The translations under genes and the position numbers were made by a program. A DNA stretch of 64,000 nucleotides from Verrucomicrobiia bacterium (GTDB taxonomy: Bacteria > Verrucomicrobiota > Verrucomicrobiia > Palsa-1439), in the NCBI GenBank assembly GCA_035577545.1, contig DATLVI010000011.1:1-64000 (forward strand), written 5' to 3'. The stretch's first letter is position 1. Every line of letters starts with the position of its first letter. The notes under the pieces were generated by a model. It was not told the DNA's origin. It did not search any database and saw only the letters and a program-made list of their open reading frames with translations. Below are positions 46,131 through 56,176 of the stretch, one piece after another.

Positions 46131-47267
46131 ATGCCAAAGACCCTGAATGTCGGGATGATCGGCTACAAATTCATGGGCAGCGCCCATTCCAACGCGTGGC
46201 TGAAAGCGGATAAGTTCTTCGATCTCAAAGCGCATCCCGTCATGAAGGTGATCTGCGGGCGCGACCGCACCGGTGTGATGAATGCGTGCCGCCGCTGGGG
46301 CTGGAGCCAATTTGTGACCGATTGGCGCGAGGTCGTCGAGGATTCGACCATAGATATTGTCGACATCAACACCCCCAACGACACGCATGCGGAGATCGCC
46401 ATTGCCGCCGCGAAAGCCGGCAAAGCGATCCTCTGTGAAAAACCTCTCGCGATGGATGTGAAGCAGGCCAAACAGATGGTTGACGCGGTGAAGAAAGCCG
46501 GAGTCGTCAACATGGTTTGCCACAACTACCGACGGATCCCCGCCATCGTTCTGGCAAAGAAGATGATTGCTGCGGGTGAGCTTGGCAGGATTTATCACTA
46601 TCGCGCCCGCTACGCACAGGATTGGATCGTTGATCCGAATTTCCCCCTGGTCTGGCGGCTGCAGAGCAAGATCGCCGGGTCGGGCACACATGGTGACATC
46701 AATGCCCACATTATTGATCTCGGTCGCTACCTTGTCGGTGAGTTCGGCGAGGTGTGCGGCCAGATGGAAACCTTTATTAAGGAACGCCCGCTGCCGGGGG
46801 AGTCGAGCAAGAAGGGCAAGGTCACCGTCGATGACGCGGTCATGTTCATCGGGCGTTTTGAGAACGGCGCGCTGGCCAACCTCGAAGCCACACGATTCGC
46901 GCTCGGTCGCAAGAACGGCATCCAAATTGAAATCAACGGCAGCAAAGGCTCGCTCGTTTTCGATTTCGAGGACATGAACCGGTTGAAGTATTACAACGAG
47001 GCCGACCCGGACGACCGCCGCGGTTTTCGTGACATCCTGGTCACACAAGGCGGGGGAGTACATCCCTACGTTGGCAATTGGTGGCCGCCGGGACATATCA
47101 TCGGCTACGAGCACACGTTCGTCCACACCATCGCCGATTTTATCAACGCGGTCGCAGACAAGCGTTCCGTTCAGCCGACTTTCGAGGACGGTCTCGCGGA
47201 CCAAATCGTCCTTGATGCCGTCGAAAAATCCGCTAAGACGCGCAAGTGGGTTACCATCGGAAAGTGA
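46131..47267 (+). CDS. Gfo/Idh/MocA family oxidoreductase
   Basis: A 378-residue NAD(P)-dependent oxidoreductase. The Rossmann start is GMIGYKFMGSAHSNAW; CEKPLAMDVKQAKQMVDAVKKAG contains the conserved EKP; and RIPAIVLAKKMIAAGELGRI, GSGTHGDINAHIIDLGRYLVG (catalytic-type D and H) follow. Such enzymes act on sugars, inositols or their phosphates. GAGAGG lies 8 nt before the ATG at 46131. The following mscS gene begins 4 nt past the stop, so they share a transcript. Substrate not deducible. Confidence 0.93.
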   Translation: MPKTLNVGMIGYKFMGSAHSNAWLKADKFFDLKAHPVMKVICGRDRTGVMNACRRWGWSQFVTDWREVVEDSTIDIVDINTPNDTHAEIAIAAAKAGKAILCEKPLAMDVKQAKQMVDAVKKAGVVNMVCHNYRRIPAIVLAKKMIAAGELGRIYHYRARYAQDWIVDPNFPLVWRLQSKIAGSGTHGDINAHIIDLGRYLVGEFGEVCGQMETFIKERPLPGESSKKGKVTVDDAVMFIGRFENGALANLEATRFALGRKNGIQIEINGSKGSLVFDFEDMNRLKYYNEADPDDRRGFRDILVTQGGGVHPYVGNWWPPGHIIGYEHTFVHTIADFINAVADKRSVQPTFEDGLADQIVLDAVEKSAKTRKWVTIGK

Positions 47268-47271
47268 CCAA

Positions 47272-48144
47272 ATGACTTGGATCGAAATATTCGGGGTCTT
47301 TACCAAGCCGCTGTTTCAATTGGGGCAGACGTGGGTCTCCCTCGCGACGATCGTGGAGTTCGTCATCGTTGTAGCGGTCGTTATGTTGGTGTCGAGGTTG
47401 GTGCGACGCCTTTTACGCACGCGGGTGCTGGCGCACACGAAGCTGGATCCCGGCCAGCAATACGCGTTCGCGCGGATCGTCAGCTACATCGTACTGGTGC
47501 TGGGCTTAGTCATCGGCCTGGAAACAGTAGTGGGTGTGAACCTCAGTTCGCTGGCGGTCATTGCGGGCGCCCTGGGTGTTGGAATCGGCTTCGGGCTTCA
47601 GAACATCGTCAGCAACTTCGTCAGCGGATTGATTATCCTTGCCGAGCGGCCGATCCAGATTGGCGATCGTGTGGATGTTGGTAACAACACGGTGGGGAAG
47701 GTGGAGCGCATTGGCGCCCGCGCTACACAGGTATTAACCAATGACAATATCATGGTCATCGTCCCGAATTCGGAGTTCGTCTCCAACCGTGTTATCAACT
47801 GGACACATGTCGATCCGCGCGTCCGCTTTCGCATCAACGTCGGGGTCAGCTACGGCAGCGATCCGCACGTGGTGGAGAAAATTCTCCTTGAGGTTGCCGG
47901 GGCCAATCCGAACGTGCTCAAGAACCCTGCACCCGGGGTGGTCTTCAAGGAATTTGGCGAAAGCGCGCTCAACTTCGAACTGCGGGTGTGGTCGTCGGAC
48001 ATGACGCACCGGCCGGGCTCACTGGAGAGCCAGTTGAACTTCGCCATCTGGGACAAGTTCAAGGAGCGAGGCATTGAGATTCCGTTCCCCCAGCGCGAAC
48101 TTCATCTCAAGGAGCCCATCCGCGTCGAAGTCAAGTCGGGATAG
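47272..48144 (+). CDS. Small-conductance mechanosensitive channel (MscS family)
   Basis: A 290-residue inner-membrane protein. TM helices: ATIVEFVIVVAVVMLVSRLV, FARIVSYIVLVLGLVIGLETV, and the pore helix LSSLAVIAGALGVGIGFGLQNIVSNFVSGLIILAERPI, whose Gly/Ala-rich pattern is diagnostic. Then the beta domain IQIGDRVDVGNNTVGKVERIGARATQVLT and IVPNSEFVSNRVINWT, and the C-terminal alpha/beta domain. It should open under turgor to release osmolytes. It follows the oxidoreductase gene by 4 nt. Confidence 0.94.
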   Translation: MTWIEIFGVFTKPLFQLGQTWVSLATIVEFVIVVAVVMLVSRLVRRLLRTRVLAHTKLDPGQQYAFARIVSYIVLVLGLVIGLETVVGVNLSSLAVIAGALGVGIGFGLQNIVSNFVSGLIILAERPIQIGDRVDVGNNTVGKVERIGARATQVLTNDNIMVIVPNSEFVSNRVINWTHVDPRVRFRINVGVSYGSDPHVVEKILLEVAGANPNVLKNPAPGVVFKEFGESALNFELRVWSSDMTHRPGSLESQLNFAIWDKFKERGIEIPFPQRELHLKEPIRVEVKSG

Positions 48145-48642
48145 ACCCGCAGTGGCTGTTGGGCTGGCAGGCAGACATTCGGAAGTGACGGACCACAAAG
48201 AAGGAGCGCAGCCGCGGGTCATTTCACCGAGTCGTGAACGAGGCATTTGTTGTTTGTTTCATTGCCTCTCCCTTACGGCTGCGCCCTGAATTAAGACAAC
48301 GATCAAAAAAACGATCTCACGCGAGAAGCACCAATTTCCTGGATCACAGCTCACTCTCCCTGTCGTGTCACTCCCCAGTATCGACCAAGTCCGGGGCAAT
48401 TGCAAGTGATGGACGCTTTGTGCCCAGCAGAACCGCCGCGTCTCCCGTAATTATTGTTTTGCACACCTTGCGCAGAAGCGAACAGATTAGGTGCAGTGCG
48501 ACGTGCATCTCCAAGAAAGGTGCAGTGTCGTAACGTATTCGCTGATAAGCGTCTGCATATATTCAGACCGATGGTCGGAGGGAATACGGCCTGTTTTCTG
48601 CTAAACAGGAACCTGTAGCAAGCCTTCAAGGAGGGGGGCGAA
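48145..48642. other. Intergenic region of about 500 bp
   Basis: No gene recognised. Near its end, a hairpin CCTGTTT-tctgct-AAACAGG (48590-48609) is followed by AAGGAGGGGGG and the start of the next gene, so it lies in that gene's 5' leader. The rest has no distinct repeat. Confidence 0.5.
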
Positions 48643-49149
48643 ATGAAGGAGCGATTAGAAAACAGAAACCCACTCGCTGAGTTGATTCGATCCCAGCGGG
48701 AGGAGATTGAGAATTATCGTTGGATCGAAAGCGAAAAGGCAGGCCGGGACATCGGCTGGAAGCGCGCGAGCGAGGAATGGAAGCAGAAGTATTTCGTGGC
48801 TTGGAAGCGCGCTCTCCGCGAGCAGGGCATCCTGCATCCCTTGTTTGAAATCCTGTGGTCCCAGCAGCAGGAAATCGAAAGTTACAAATGGATCGAAAGC
48901 GAGAAACGAGGCCATGATATTGGCTGGATGCGTGCCGTGACGGAGTGGCAGGACCGGCATTATGGTGAATGGAAGACCCATGTGATGCACGGCAGTCCTG
49001 ACGACTCGGCGAATGTGAAAGGAATGGTGTCCCCAGCGGCGTTCAGAAAACCCAAGCGCGCCTTCTCGGAGGAACATCGTCAGAAACTCGCGTCGGCCAT
49101 GCAGGCCTGGCACGGGAAGAGGAAATCCAAGGGCGGGGGCCGGGTGTAA
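48643..49149 (+). CDS. Hypothetical protein with tandem 'SQ..EIE.Y.WIESEK..DIGW' repeat
   Basis: A 168-residue, highly charged protein with an excellent ribosome-binding site (AAGGAGGGGGG). The first 110 residues contain two similar units of about 48 residues: RSQREEIENYRWIESEKAGRDIGW..ASEEWKQKY..AWK and WSQQQEIESYKWIESEKRGHDIGW..AVTEWQDRH..EWK. Repeats should be helical. The C-terminus is basic (KPKRAFSEEHRQKLASAMQAWHGKRKSKGG), reminiscent of the NUMOD3-like DNA-binding motif (S-E-E-x-R-x-K-x-S-x-A-x-x-x-x-x). A nucleic-acid-associated role is plausible but unproven. I recognise the repeat as recurring in PVC genomes without a named function. Confidence 0.78.
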   Translation: MKERLENRNPLAELIRSQREEIENYRWIESEKAGRDIGWKRASEEWKQKYFVAWKRALREQGILHPLFEILWSQQQEIESYKWIESEKRGHDIGWMRAVTEWQDRHYGEWKTHVMHGSPDDSANVKGMVSPAAFRKPKRAFSEEHRQKLASAMQAWHGKRKSKGGGRV

Positions 49150-49240
49150 AACTGCTGCTCGAACAAACGAACGATAACGGGCACCCGTACATAGGCAGGG
49201 GCGCCCGCTTTACCTTCTGTTAAGGTGGCTGCTTCCGGAT

Positions 49241-49699
49241 TTAGGCTTGGCCGCCGAAGCTCACATAGTCGTCGAGGTCGAGGAGGTCAAACCAGCCGCT
49301 GATGTCCTCCCGTGTCTTGCTGAGCTTTGCGAGCAAACCCGTGAAGAACTCGCGTGTTTCCACGTCGTTCGCGCCGCGCTGTTCCGCGAACGCGCTCCAC
49401 TGTGCAATTTGCCAAGGTTGCGGCGTCGTGGTCGAGTTGGCTTCGATCCACGCGAGGATTTCACTGTCGCTCTTGCCGAGCGCCAACTGCCTTTTCAGGG
49501 CGTCGGCTTTGATACCGGCAAATTCCAAGAGGCGTTGATCGAGCGGACAGGCGAAATGGTATTCGCCGTTCTTGCCAGTCAGTGTCGCGCGACCCTTGTC
49601 GAGGCAACGGGGTAGGGTGGCGTACCCGCCAAGTCGCACACGCGGACTGCGCGGTGGATGTTGGGTGAGATCCGGCGCATGGATTTTTTTCAATTTCAT
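49241..49699 (-). CDS. DUF5069 domain protein
   Basis: A 152-residue cytosolic protein; AGGAAAG precedes the ATG. The stretch DLTQHPPRSPRVRLGGYATLPRCLDKGRATL, GKNGEYHFACPLDQRLLEFAGI and DSEILAWIE is the DUF5069 signature, common in Verrucomicrobia. Conserved residues (Pro-Pro-Arg-Ser-Pro-Arg, Asp-Lys, Cys-Pro-Leu-Asp) suggest an enzyme or binding fold, but no function is established. It lies alone, oppositely oriented to the 48643 gene. Confidence 0.85.
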   Translation of the reverse strand: MKLKKIHAPDLTQHPPRSPRVRLGGYATLPRCLDKGRATLTGKNGEYHFACPLDQRLLEFAGIKADALKRQLALGKSDSEILAWIEANSTTTPQPWQIAQWSAFAEQRGANDVETREFFTGLLAKLSKTREDISGWFDLLDLDDYVSFGGQA

Positions 49700-49750
49700 G
49701 TTTTGCTTTCCTGTTTTGCATGGGATGAGTGCTGGTAGCGATTGGTTTCA

Positions 49751-49783
49751 GAAAGAAAAAGAGCGCCCCGAAACGGGACGCTC
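49751..49783 (-). terminator. Rho-independent terminator of the RRM gene
   Basis: Reverse strand GAGCGTCCCG-TTT-CGGGGCGCTC (10-bp stem, one U-G pair valid only on the reverse strand) followed by TTTTTCTTTC, 30 nt after the stop. Confidence 0.9.
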
Positions 49784-49812
49784 TCTTCGTGAACTTACGT
49801 TCGGCTGTCGAA

Positions 49813-50136
49813 TTAACGACGGCTGAACTCGCGCTTGCCGCCGCGACCGCCGCCGCCACCACCACCGAAGTCGCCACGAGGACGCTCTTCACGGGGTTTG
49901 GCTTCGTTGACGGTCAACGCGCGACCGTCCAATTCCTTGCCGTTGAAATCGGTAATGGCCTTGGTGGCCTCTTCCTGCGTGCCCATCTGGACGAACGCAA
50001 ATCCGCGGGACTTGCCCGTGAACTTGTCCATGATGAGTTCGCAGCTGCTGACGTTGCCGGCCTGTTTGAACAGGTCGAGGATGTCGCCTTCAGTGGTATT
50101 GAACGATAGGTTGCCTACGAATAGCTTGGTAGCCAT
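49813..50136 (-). CDS. RRM-type RNA-binding protein with glycine-rich tail
   Basis: A 107-residue protein. One RRM fold spans residues 1-80: RNP2 LFVGNLSF near the N-terminus and RNP1 KSRGFAFVQM near residue 43, with VNEAKPREERP after beta-4. The tail DFGGGGGGGRGGKREFSRR is a glycine/arginine-rich region like those of cyanobacterial and verrucomicrobial cold-response Rbp proteins. It should bind single-stranded RNA, perhaps as a chaperone. The 5' leader has a long hairpin (50171-50213), which could be regulatory. Terminator at 49751-49783 makes it monocistronic. Confidence 0.93.
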   Translation of the reverse strand: MATKLFVGNLSFNTTEGDILDLFKQAGNVSSCELIMDKFTGKSRGFAFVQMGTQEEATKAITDFNGKELDGRALTVNEAKPREERPRGDFGGGGGGGRGGKREFSRR

Positions 50137-50170
50137 TGGTTTGTTTATTCTTTCTGCTGCGGACGGTGGT

Positions 50171-50213
50171 CTCAGTGACTGTTCCCGTTTTCGGGTTTCG
50201 GACTGTCACCGAG
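50171..50213 (-). promoter_or_regulatory. 5' leader hairpin of the RRM gene
   Basis: On the reverse strand CTCGGTGAC pairs with GTCACTGAG (one G-U), enclosing an inner CCCG-aaaa-CGGG stem. It lies about 35 nt upstream of the start codon. The function is unknown; leader folds are common in cold-induced RNA-binding protein genes. Confidence 0.45.
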
Positions 50214-50383
50214 CTACGAGGCCTGACTGACAATCTACCAATCTCACTGCGGACTGCATCTATCTGCTAGCGACCTCGACAGTACAGCAAAGCGCAGGAA
50301 TATCAACAACTAGTTGCGACTTTTTTAGAATCGTGGAATTCGTCCGCCGTAACGTCTTGCGGTTGTGTGGTTAGTCTCTCCAT

Positions 50384-51043
50384 TTACGAGTGTCGCGAAG
50401 CGGGCAGCCAGCCGAGATGTTCAAAGCGCAGGTACAACTCGCGGCAAGCCCAGGCATCCGTAGCGGCGTATAGTTGCTGTTTCGGCGACAAGGTCGGCTG
50501 CGACCAGTTCGACGTTTGTGGGCCTTTCGTGATGCGACCGCCGAGAAATAGTCCGGTTAGGTTGCGCAGGCCCGTTTGTGCCATTCCGCGGTGCTTCGCA
50601 ATCTCGCCGAGATCAACCATGTTCGCGGGCTTGAATGGAAATACCTTTTGCAGTTCGGAGAGATCACGTGCCAGCGCCACTCCCGCCTTGATGATCTGCG
50701 CGTTTCCGAACACTTCCGCCAGCGCGTGCGAGAAATCCAGCCGAGCGAGCTGAAAGAGGTGCACGGTGTGTCCGGTCGCGATCTGCACGAGGCTGGGAGC
50801 GTGGAATTGGCCCTTGCGAAATGTCGGTCGTGTTTCCGTGTCGAACCCCACCACGTGCTCGCAGCGGATCTCCTGCAAGGCGCGGTGCAGGTCTTTTTCG
50901 GTTTGGATGAAATGGATCGCGCCACGGTACCGCACAATCGGGAGCTGCATCAATTCCTCGTGCGGAATCGTGCGGCGCGTGGTCGGCGTCGTTGTGGATT
51001 CGTGCTGGTCCATGGCTGGACGGAATGCCCCGTCAACCACCAT
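50384..51043 (-). CDS. 3'-5' exonuclease (RNase D-like)
   Basis: A 219-residue DEDD-type exonuclease. Motif I VVGFDTETRPTFRKG, motif II KAGVALARDLSELQ, and motif III YAATDAWACRELYLRF (YxxxD) carry the metal ligands; EIAKHRGMAQTGLRNLTGLFLG precedes motif III. It lacks the HRDC domains of full-length RNase D, so it may act on DNA or RNA ends. Its ATG at 51043 lies 1 nt past the sucD stop, so it is co-transcribed with the TCA genes. Alternative start: Met11. Confidence 0.88.
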   Translation of the reverse strand: MVVDGAFRPAMDQHESTTTPTTRRTIPHEELMQLPIVRYRGAIHFIQTEKDLHRALQEIRCEHVVGFDTETRPTFRKGQFHAPSLVQIATGHTVHLFQLARLDFSHALAEVFGNAQIIKAGVALARDLSELQKVFPFKPANMVDLGEIAKHRGMAQTGLRNLTGLFLGGRITKGPQTSNWSQPTLSPKQQLYAATDAWACRELYLRFEHLGWLPASRHS

Positions 51044-51044
51044 C

Positions 51045-51926
51045 TTACTTCATCAGCTGGACAAGTGTCTCGCCCATTTCGGCGGGAGTCCTGGCAACGG
51101 CGATGCCGCAGGTTTCGAGGGCCTTGATTTTGTCGGCGGCGGAACCGCTGCCACCGCTGATGATGGCGCCGGCGTGGCCCATGCGACGGCCTTTCGGCGC
51201 GGTTGCGCCGGCAATGAACGCGGCGACGGGTTTGGTGAAGTTGTCCTTGATCCAGAGCGCCGCTTCTTCCTCGGCGTTGCCGCCGATCTCGCCGATGACG
51301 ATGACGGCTTCCGTCTGCGGGTCGGTCTCAAACATTTCCAGCAGGTCGATGAAATCGAGTCCCTTGACGGGATCGCCGCCAATGCCGATGCAGGTGGACT
51401 GGCCGATGCCACGTGAGCTGAGTTGCCAGACTGCTTCGTACGTGAGCGTGCCGCTGCGGGAGATCACGCCGACCGGGCCGGTTTTGTGGATGTAACCGGG
51501 CATGATGCCGATTTTGCAGGCCCCCGGGGTGATGACGCCGGGGCAATTCGGGCCAATAAGTTTCACGTCCGTGCCTTGCAGCGCGCGTTTCACACGCACC
51601 ATATCGATCACAGGAATGCCCTCCGTAATCGCAATGATCAACGGGATGCCCGCGTCCGCGGCCTCGAGGATCGCATCGGCCGCGAACGGCGCGGGCACGA
51701 AGATGCAGGAGACATTTGCGGCCGTCTCGCGCACGGCCTCGCTGACGGTGTTGAAGACGGGGATCTTTTGCGAGTCAAGTTCAATAGCTTCGCCACCGCG
51801 GCCCGGCGTGACGCCGCCAACGAGTTTCGTCCCGTACTTGAGACATTGCTCAGCGTGGAATTTGCCCGCAGTGCCGGTGATGCCCTGGACGATCAGCCGC
51901 GTGTTCTGGTCGACCAGGATACTCAT
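51045..51926 (-). CDS. sucD: Succinyl-CoA synthetase subunit alpha
   Basis: A 293-residue subunit. [19 protein letters not shown] is the CoA-binding Rossmann start, [12 protein letters not shown] follows, and the phosphorylated histidine is His251 in [12 protein letters not shown] (His246 in E. coli). With SucC it interconverts succinyl-CoA and succinate, making ATP or GTP. A 67-residue gene sits between the two subunit genes: its stop overlaps the sucD start by 4 bp. Length is standard. Confidence 0.97.
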   Translation of the reverse strand: MSILVDQNTRLIVQGITGTAGKFHAEQCLKYGTKLVGGVTPGRGGEAIELDSQKIPVFNTVSEAVRETAANVSCIFVPAPFAADAILEAADAGIPLIIAITEGIPVIDMVRVKRALQGTDVKLIGPNCPGVITPGACKIGIMPGYIHKTGPVGVISRSGTLTYEAVWQLSSRGIGQSTCIGIGGDPVKGLDFIDLLEMFETDPQTEAVIVIGEIGGNAEEEAALWIKDNFTKPVAAFIAGATAPKGRRMGHAGAIISGGSGSAADKIKALETCGIAVARTPAEMGETLVQLMK

Positions 51927-52126
51927 GGGCGCACCGTGGCGTGCTTCTCATGCACGATGGCCATCAGGCCGCCGATGCGGAAGCTGGAGTTCTTCCATTG
52001 GAAAGTCTCGACGGACGTGTCATGCAACGCTTCCTCGTATTCCTGCAGGAACCCGTCGACTTCGTTGTCGGGGATATCGACCAGCAACGGATGCTGGACG
52101 TTTTCGTAGTAGAGATAGAGTTTCAT
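51923..52126 (-). CDS. Small conserved-looking protein inserted between sucC and sucD
   Basis: A 67-residue protein, [21 protein letters not shown]...[19 protein letters not shown], with no TM helix. The start at 52126 lies 6 nt past the sucC stop and the gene overlaps sucD by 4 bp. Its sequence (beta-alpha-beta-like with charged turns) does not match a family I know. Being between two co-complex subunits, it could be a regulator or assembly factor for succinyl-CoA synthetase, but this is inference from order only. Confidence 0.8.
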   Translation of the reverse strand: MKLYLYYENVQHPLLVDIPDNEVDGFLQEYEEALHDTSVETFQWKNSSFRIGGLMAIVHEKHATVRP

Positions 52127-52132
52127 GTTCAA

Positions 52133-53293
<1,161 letters not shown>

Positions 53294-53311
53294 GAAGGTA
53301 TCGGCCCCGGC

Positions 53312-54433
53312 TCAGCGCTGGTCGATGGGCACGACCTTAAGCCCTTCCGGGCCCGTGTATTCGCTGAGCGGACGAATGAGGCGATTGTCGGCGAGTTGCT
53401 CGAGTACGTGCGCCGTCCAGCCGGCCATGCGCGCGATGGCGAAGATCGGCGTGAACAGATCGGTCGGGATGCCGAGGCTGTAATAGACCGTGGCGGAGTA
53501 GAAATCGACGTTGGCGTTGAGGTTTTTTTCCTGTTTCATGATCGAAGCGATGCGCTCGCTCATGCGCAGCCATTTTGGTTCGCCGACTTTCGCGGAAAGC
53601 TTCTCCGCCAGGCGCTTCAAGTGCGGCGCGCGTGGGTCGAGCGTCTTGTAGACGCGATGACCGATGCCCATGATACGCTTCTTGTTGGCGAGCGCGCTGC
53701 GAACATAGTCGTCCACGCGGCTCTCGTCGCCGATCTCCTGGAGCATGTGAATCACGCCTTCGTTCGCGCCGCCATGCAAGGGGCCTTTCAGCGTGCCGAT
53801 GGCGCTCGTGATTGCGGAATACATGTCCGAAAGCGTGGCGATGGTCACGCGCGCGGAAAAAGTCGAGGCATTGAACGCGTGCTCGGCGTGCAACACAAAC
53901 GCCATGTCCATCGTCTCGGCGGCTTCATCATTCGGCGCCTCGCCATTGAGCATGTAAAGAAAGTTGGCGGCGGAATTCAGTTTTGGCGACGGCGGCACTG
54001 TGTCCTTGCCCGAGCGGATGCGATGGAATTTTGCGATGATTACGGGGACCTGCGCTACCAACTGCACGGCCTTGCGGCGGTTCGCCTGTGGCGTATTGAG
54101 GTCGGCTTCGGGGTCAAGGGTGCCGAGCATGGAGACCGCCGTGCGCAGGACGTGCATGGGTGGCGCGTTCTTGGGAACCAGGTGCAGCAGATCGACGACC
54201 GCCTTTGGCAGCGGCCGGGCGGCGATCAGTTCGCTTTCCAACTGCTCCAACTCCTTGCGATTGGGCAAGCGGCCTTCCCAGAGAAGATGAATGACTTCCT
54301 CGAAGCAAACCTTGCCCGCCAGCTCGTTGATGTCGTAACCGTAGTAAATGAGCTGGCCGATATCCCCGCGGACGTCGCCGATGCGGGTTTGGGCCACTGC
54401 AATTCCTTCAAGACCTTTTGAGACAACGGGCAT
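53312..54433 (-). CDS. gltA: Citrate synthase
   Basis: A 373-residue dimeric-type citrate synthase. Catalytic residues: His220 in GPLHGGANEG, His259 in GIGHRVYK and Asp310 in NANVDFYSATVYY. It begins with the citrate-synthase fold start SKGLEGIAVAQTRIGDV and ends VVPIDQR. It condenses acetyl-CoA and oxaloacetate and heads the operon with sucC, the small gene and sucD. It lacks the N-terminal NADH-binding extension of the enteric hexameric enzyme. Distinguishing 2-methylcitrate synthase needs wider comparison; the TCA context favours citrate. Confidence 0.94.
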   Translation of the reverse strand: MPVVSKGLEGIAVAQTRIGDVRGDIGQLIYYGYDINELAGKVCFEEVIHLLWEGRLPNRKELEQLESELIAARPLPKAVVDLLHLVPKNAPPMHVLRTAVSMLGTLDPEADLNTPQANRRKAVQLVAQVPVIIAKFHRIRSGKDTVPPSPKLNSAANFLYMLNGEAPNDEAAETMDMAFVLHAEHAFNASTFSARVTIATLSDMYSAITSAIGTLKGPLHGGANEGVIHMLQEIGDESRVDDYVRSALANKKRIMGIGHRVYKTLDPRAPHLKRLAEKLSAKVGEPKWLRMSERIASIMKQEKNLNANVDFYSATVYYSLGIPTDLFTPIFAIARMAGWTAHVLEQLADNRLIRPLSEYTGPEGLKVVPIDQR

Positions 54434-54639
54434 GTTTTTTCCTCGTCCAGTGCGATTGAACCGACCCTACGGAAGGCGCCACAAACTGACAGTCGAACAT
54501 CTTGCGCCGCACAGTTAATCTATGGATGCTCGCCCGCAGCGTCAAGGAAAAGTCGAATTCATTGGGCCGCGCGGCAAGTCCATTTCGCTTGAAATCGCGC
54601 GACGTTTCATGCGATTTTGCTCGGACAAGGGGGCTCTTT

Positions 54640-55656
54640 TTGCGTTTGCCAAGCAGATTACTTCCATCGATCGTTCTGGTTCTCGGGTTGGTCTTCGCGG
54701 GGACCGCGCCGGCCCAGCCGACGACGCTGAAGGCCTATCGCTACGGCGCCACGTATTACGTCGCGGTCAACGATGTGGCGAACTACTACGGACTCGGGCC
54801 CGACGCGCGTGGCGCGGTTAATCGCGCCGAATATAGAACGAGTTCCGCACAACTCGAGTTGGAAGCCGATAGCCGAGACATCCTGCTCAATGGCGTGAAG
54901 CACTGGCTCTCGGCGCCGGTCCTGGCGATGCGCGGCAAGTTATGGATTGCCGAAATTGATGTATTGAAGACCCTTGACCCCGTGCTGCAACCCGGGCGGT
55001 TGCAAAAACCCGGTGCGTCAGTCCGCACGATTGTGCTCGATCCGGGGCACGGCGGCGGCGACCGCGGGACACGCGGGCGGTCGAGTTTTGAGAAAGTGAT
55101 GACGCTGGATGTGGCGAAGCGCGTGGAACGGGACCTTGCCGGTAGCGGCTTGCGGGTGTTCCTGACACGAACGACGGACACGACCGTCGCCCTGGAGGAC
55201 CGCGTGCAGTTTGCGCAAGCGAAGGGGGCCGACTTGTATATCAGCATCCATTTCAATTCGGGAGGCGGCTCGGCGGAGGGGATTGAAACCTATTGCACGC
55301 CGCCTGCTGGGGCGAGTTCGACCGCGAGTTTTAGCGGAAACCGTGTCGACCGCGATACCGGCGGGAGAGATAGCACCGCCGTAGCGAACAATCGGTTTGA
55401 CGACCAGAACGTGTGGCTGGCGCATTGCGTGCAGAAATCGCTGTTGCAGGCCAAGCGGGCGATGGATCGCGGCGTTCGGCGCGCGCGGTTCTACGTGTTG
55501 CGATACGCGACGTGCCCGTCGATTTTGATTGAGGCCGGATTTCTGTCGAACCCTGCCGAGGAGCAGCGCATACTGCGAAGCGATTACCGTGAGCTGCTGG
55601 CGAAAAACATCGCGGATGGTATCTTGACGTACAAGAAAGCATTGGAAAGACCCTAG
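54640..55656 (+). CDS. N-acetylmuramoyl-L-alanine amidase (Amidase_3)
   Basis: An exported zinc amidase that cleaves the lactyl-peptide bond of peptidoglycan. The catalytic domain shows TIVLDPGHGGGDRGTRG (zinc His), SSFEKVMTLDVAKRVERDL (Glu), YISIHFNSGGG (His in the SIHFN motif) and ILIEAGFLSNPAEE (catalytic Glu). An N-terminal domain of about 100 residues (TTLKAYRYGATYYVAVNDVANYYGL...) resembles copper-amine-oxidase-N/stalk-type modules. The start is unsettled: TTG at 54640 preceded by AAGGGGG gives a clean signal peptide (LRLPSRLLPSIVLVLGLVFAG); the frame is open back to 54502, with an ATG at 54526 that would add a 38-residue extension. It is the first plus-strand gene after a divergent gap. 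Confidence 0.9.
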   Translation: MRLPSRLLPSIVLVLGLVFAGTAPAQPTTLKAYRYGATYYVAVNDVANYYGLGPDARGAVNRAEYRTSSAQLELEADSRDILLNGVKHWLSAPVLAMRGKLWIAEIDVLKTLDPVLQPGRLQKPGASVRTIVLDPGHGGGDRGTRGRSSFEKVMTLDVAKRVERDLAGSGLRVFLTRTTDTTVALEDRVQFAQAKGADLYISIHFNSGGGSAEGIETYCTPPAGASSTASFSGNRVDRDTGGRDSTAVANNRFDDQNVWLAHCVQKSLLQAKRAMDRGVRRARFYVLRYATCPSILIEAGFLSNPAEEQRILRSDYRELLAKNIADGILTYKKALERP

Positions 55657-55684
55657 GAGTTGTTGACGGATCGAACTGAATCAA

Positions 55685-56176
55685 ATGAAGACGATCACTT
55701 TAGCTGTCTGCCTGGCAATCTTCGCTACTGCTTGTAACTACAGCCACGTTGGGAGCCCGAGCACGACGTTCAACCGGGGGACGCCGCCACTGGGCGAGGC
55801 CGTGAATGAAGCGCAAAGCGGCCCGCTGGTTTTGAAGATCAGTCGCCATGTTGATACAATCGTTCGAGGGCCCGACCCCGAAGAAGACCAACTTCTTGTC
55901 CTTACGGTCCGCAACTTTCGACCCGGCCAGAGGCTCAAGATACCTTCGGAAAGCGTGACGCCCGAATTCACGGCCACCCGCTTCGAGGCAGGTTCGCGGG
56001 GTGAAAGTTACGTTGGCTACCTGATTGTCAGGAAGGTCACCACGAATAAAGTGGACGCAACTCTCCGCTTGGACGTCACGGCCCGCACCGCCTCCGCGTC
56101 CTACACGCAAACCGCCAAATTCCATGGCAATTACAATTTCGTTTACCTGGCGCCCGATAACGATTCCGCGCCATGA
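55685..56176 (+). CDS. Small secreted lipoprotein
   Basis: A 163-residue protein. The signal peptide MKTITLAVCLAIFATAC carries a lipobox-like FATAC, so Cys17 is probably lipidated. The rest is a beta-rich domain (LVLKISRHVDTIV, DQLLVLTVRNFRPGQRLKIPS, YVGYLIVRKVTTNKVDATLRLDVTART) of no recognised family. Its stop overlaps the following YjbQ gene by 4 bp. Confidence 0.75.
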   Translation: MKTITLAVCLAIFATACNYSHVGSPSTTFNRGTPPLGEAVNEAQSGPLVLKISRHVDTIVRGPDPEEDQLLVLTVRNFRPGQRLKIPSESVTPEFTATRFEAGSRGESYVGYLIVRKVTTNKVDATLRLDVTARTASASYTQTAKFHGNYNFVYLAPDNDSAP

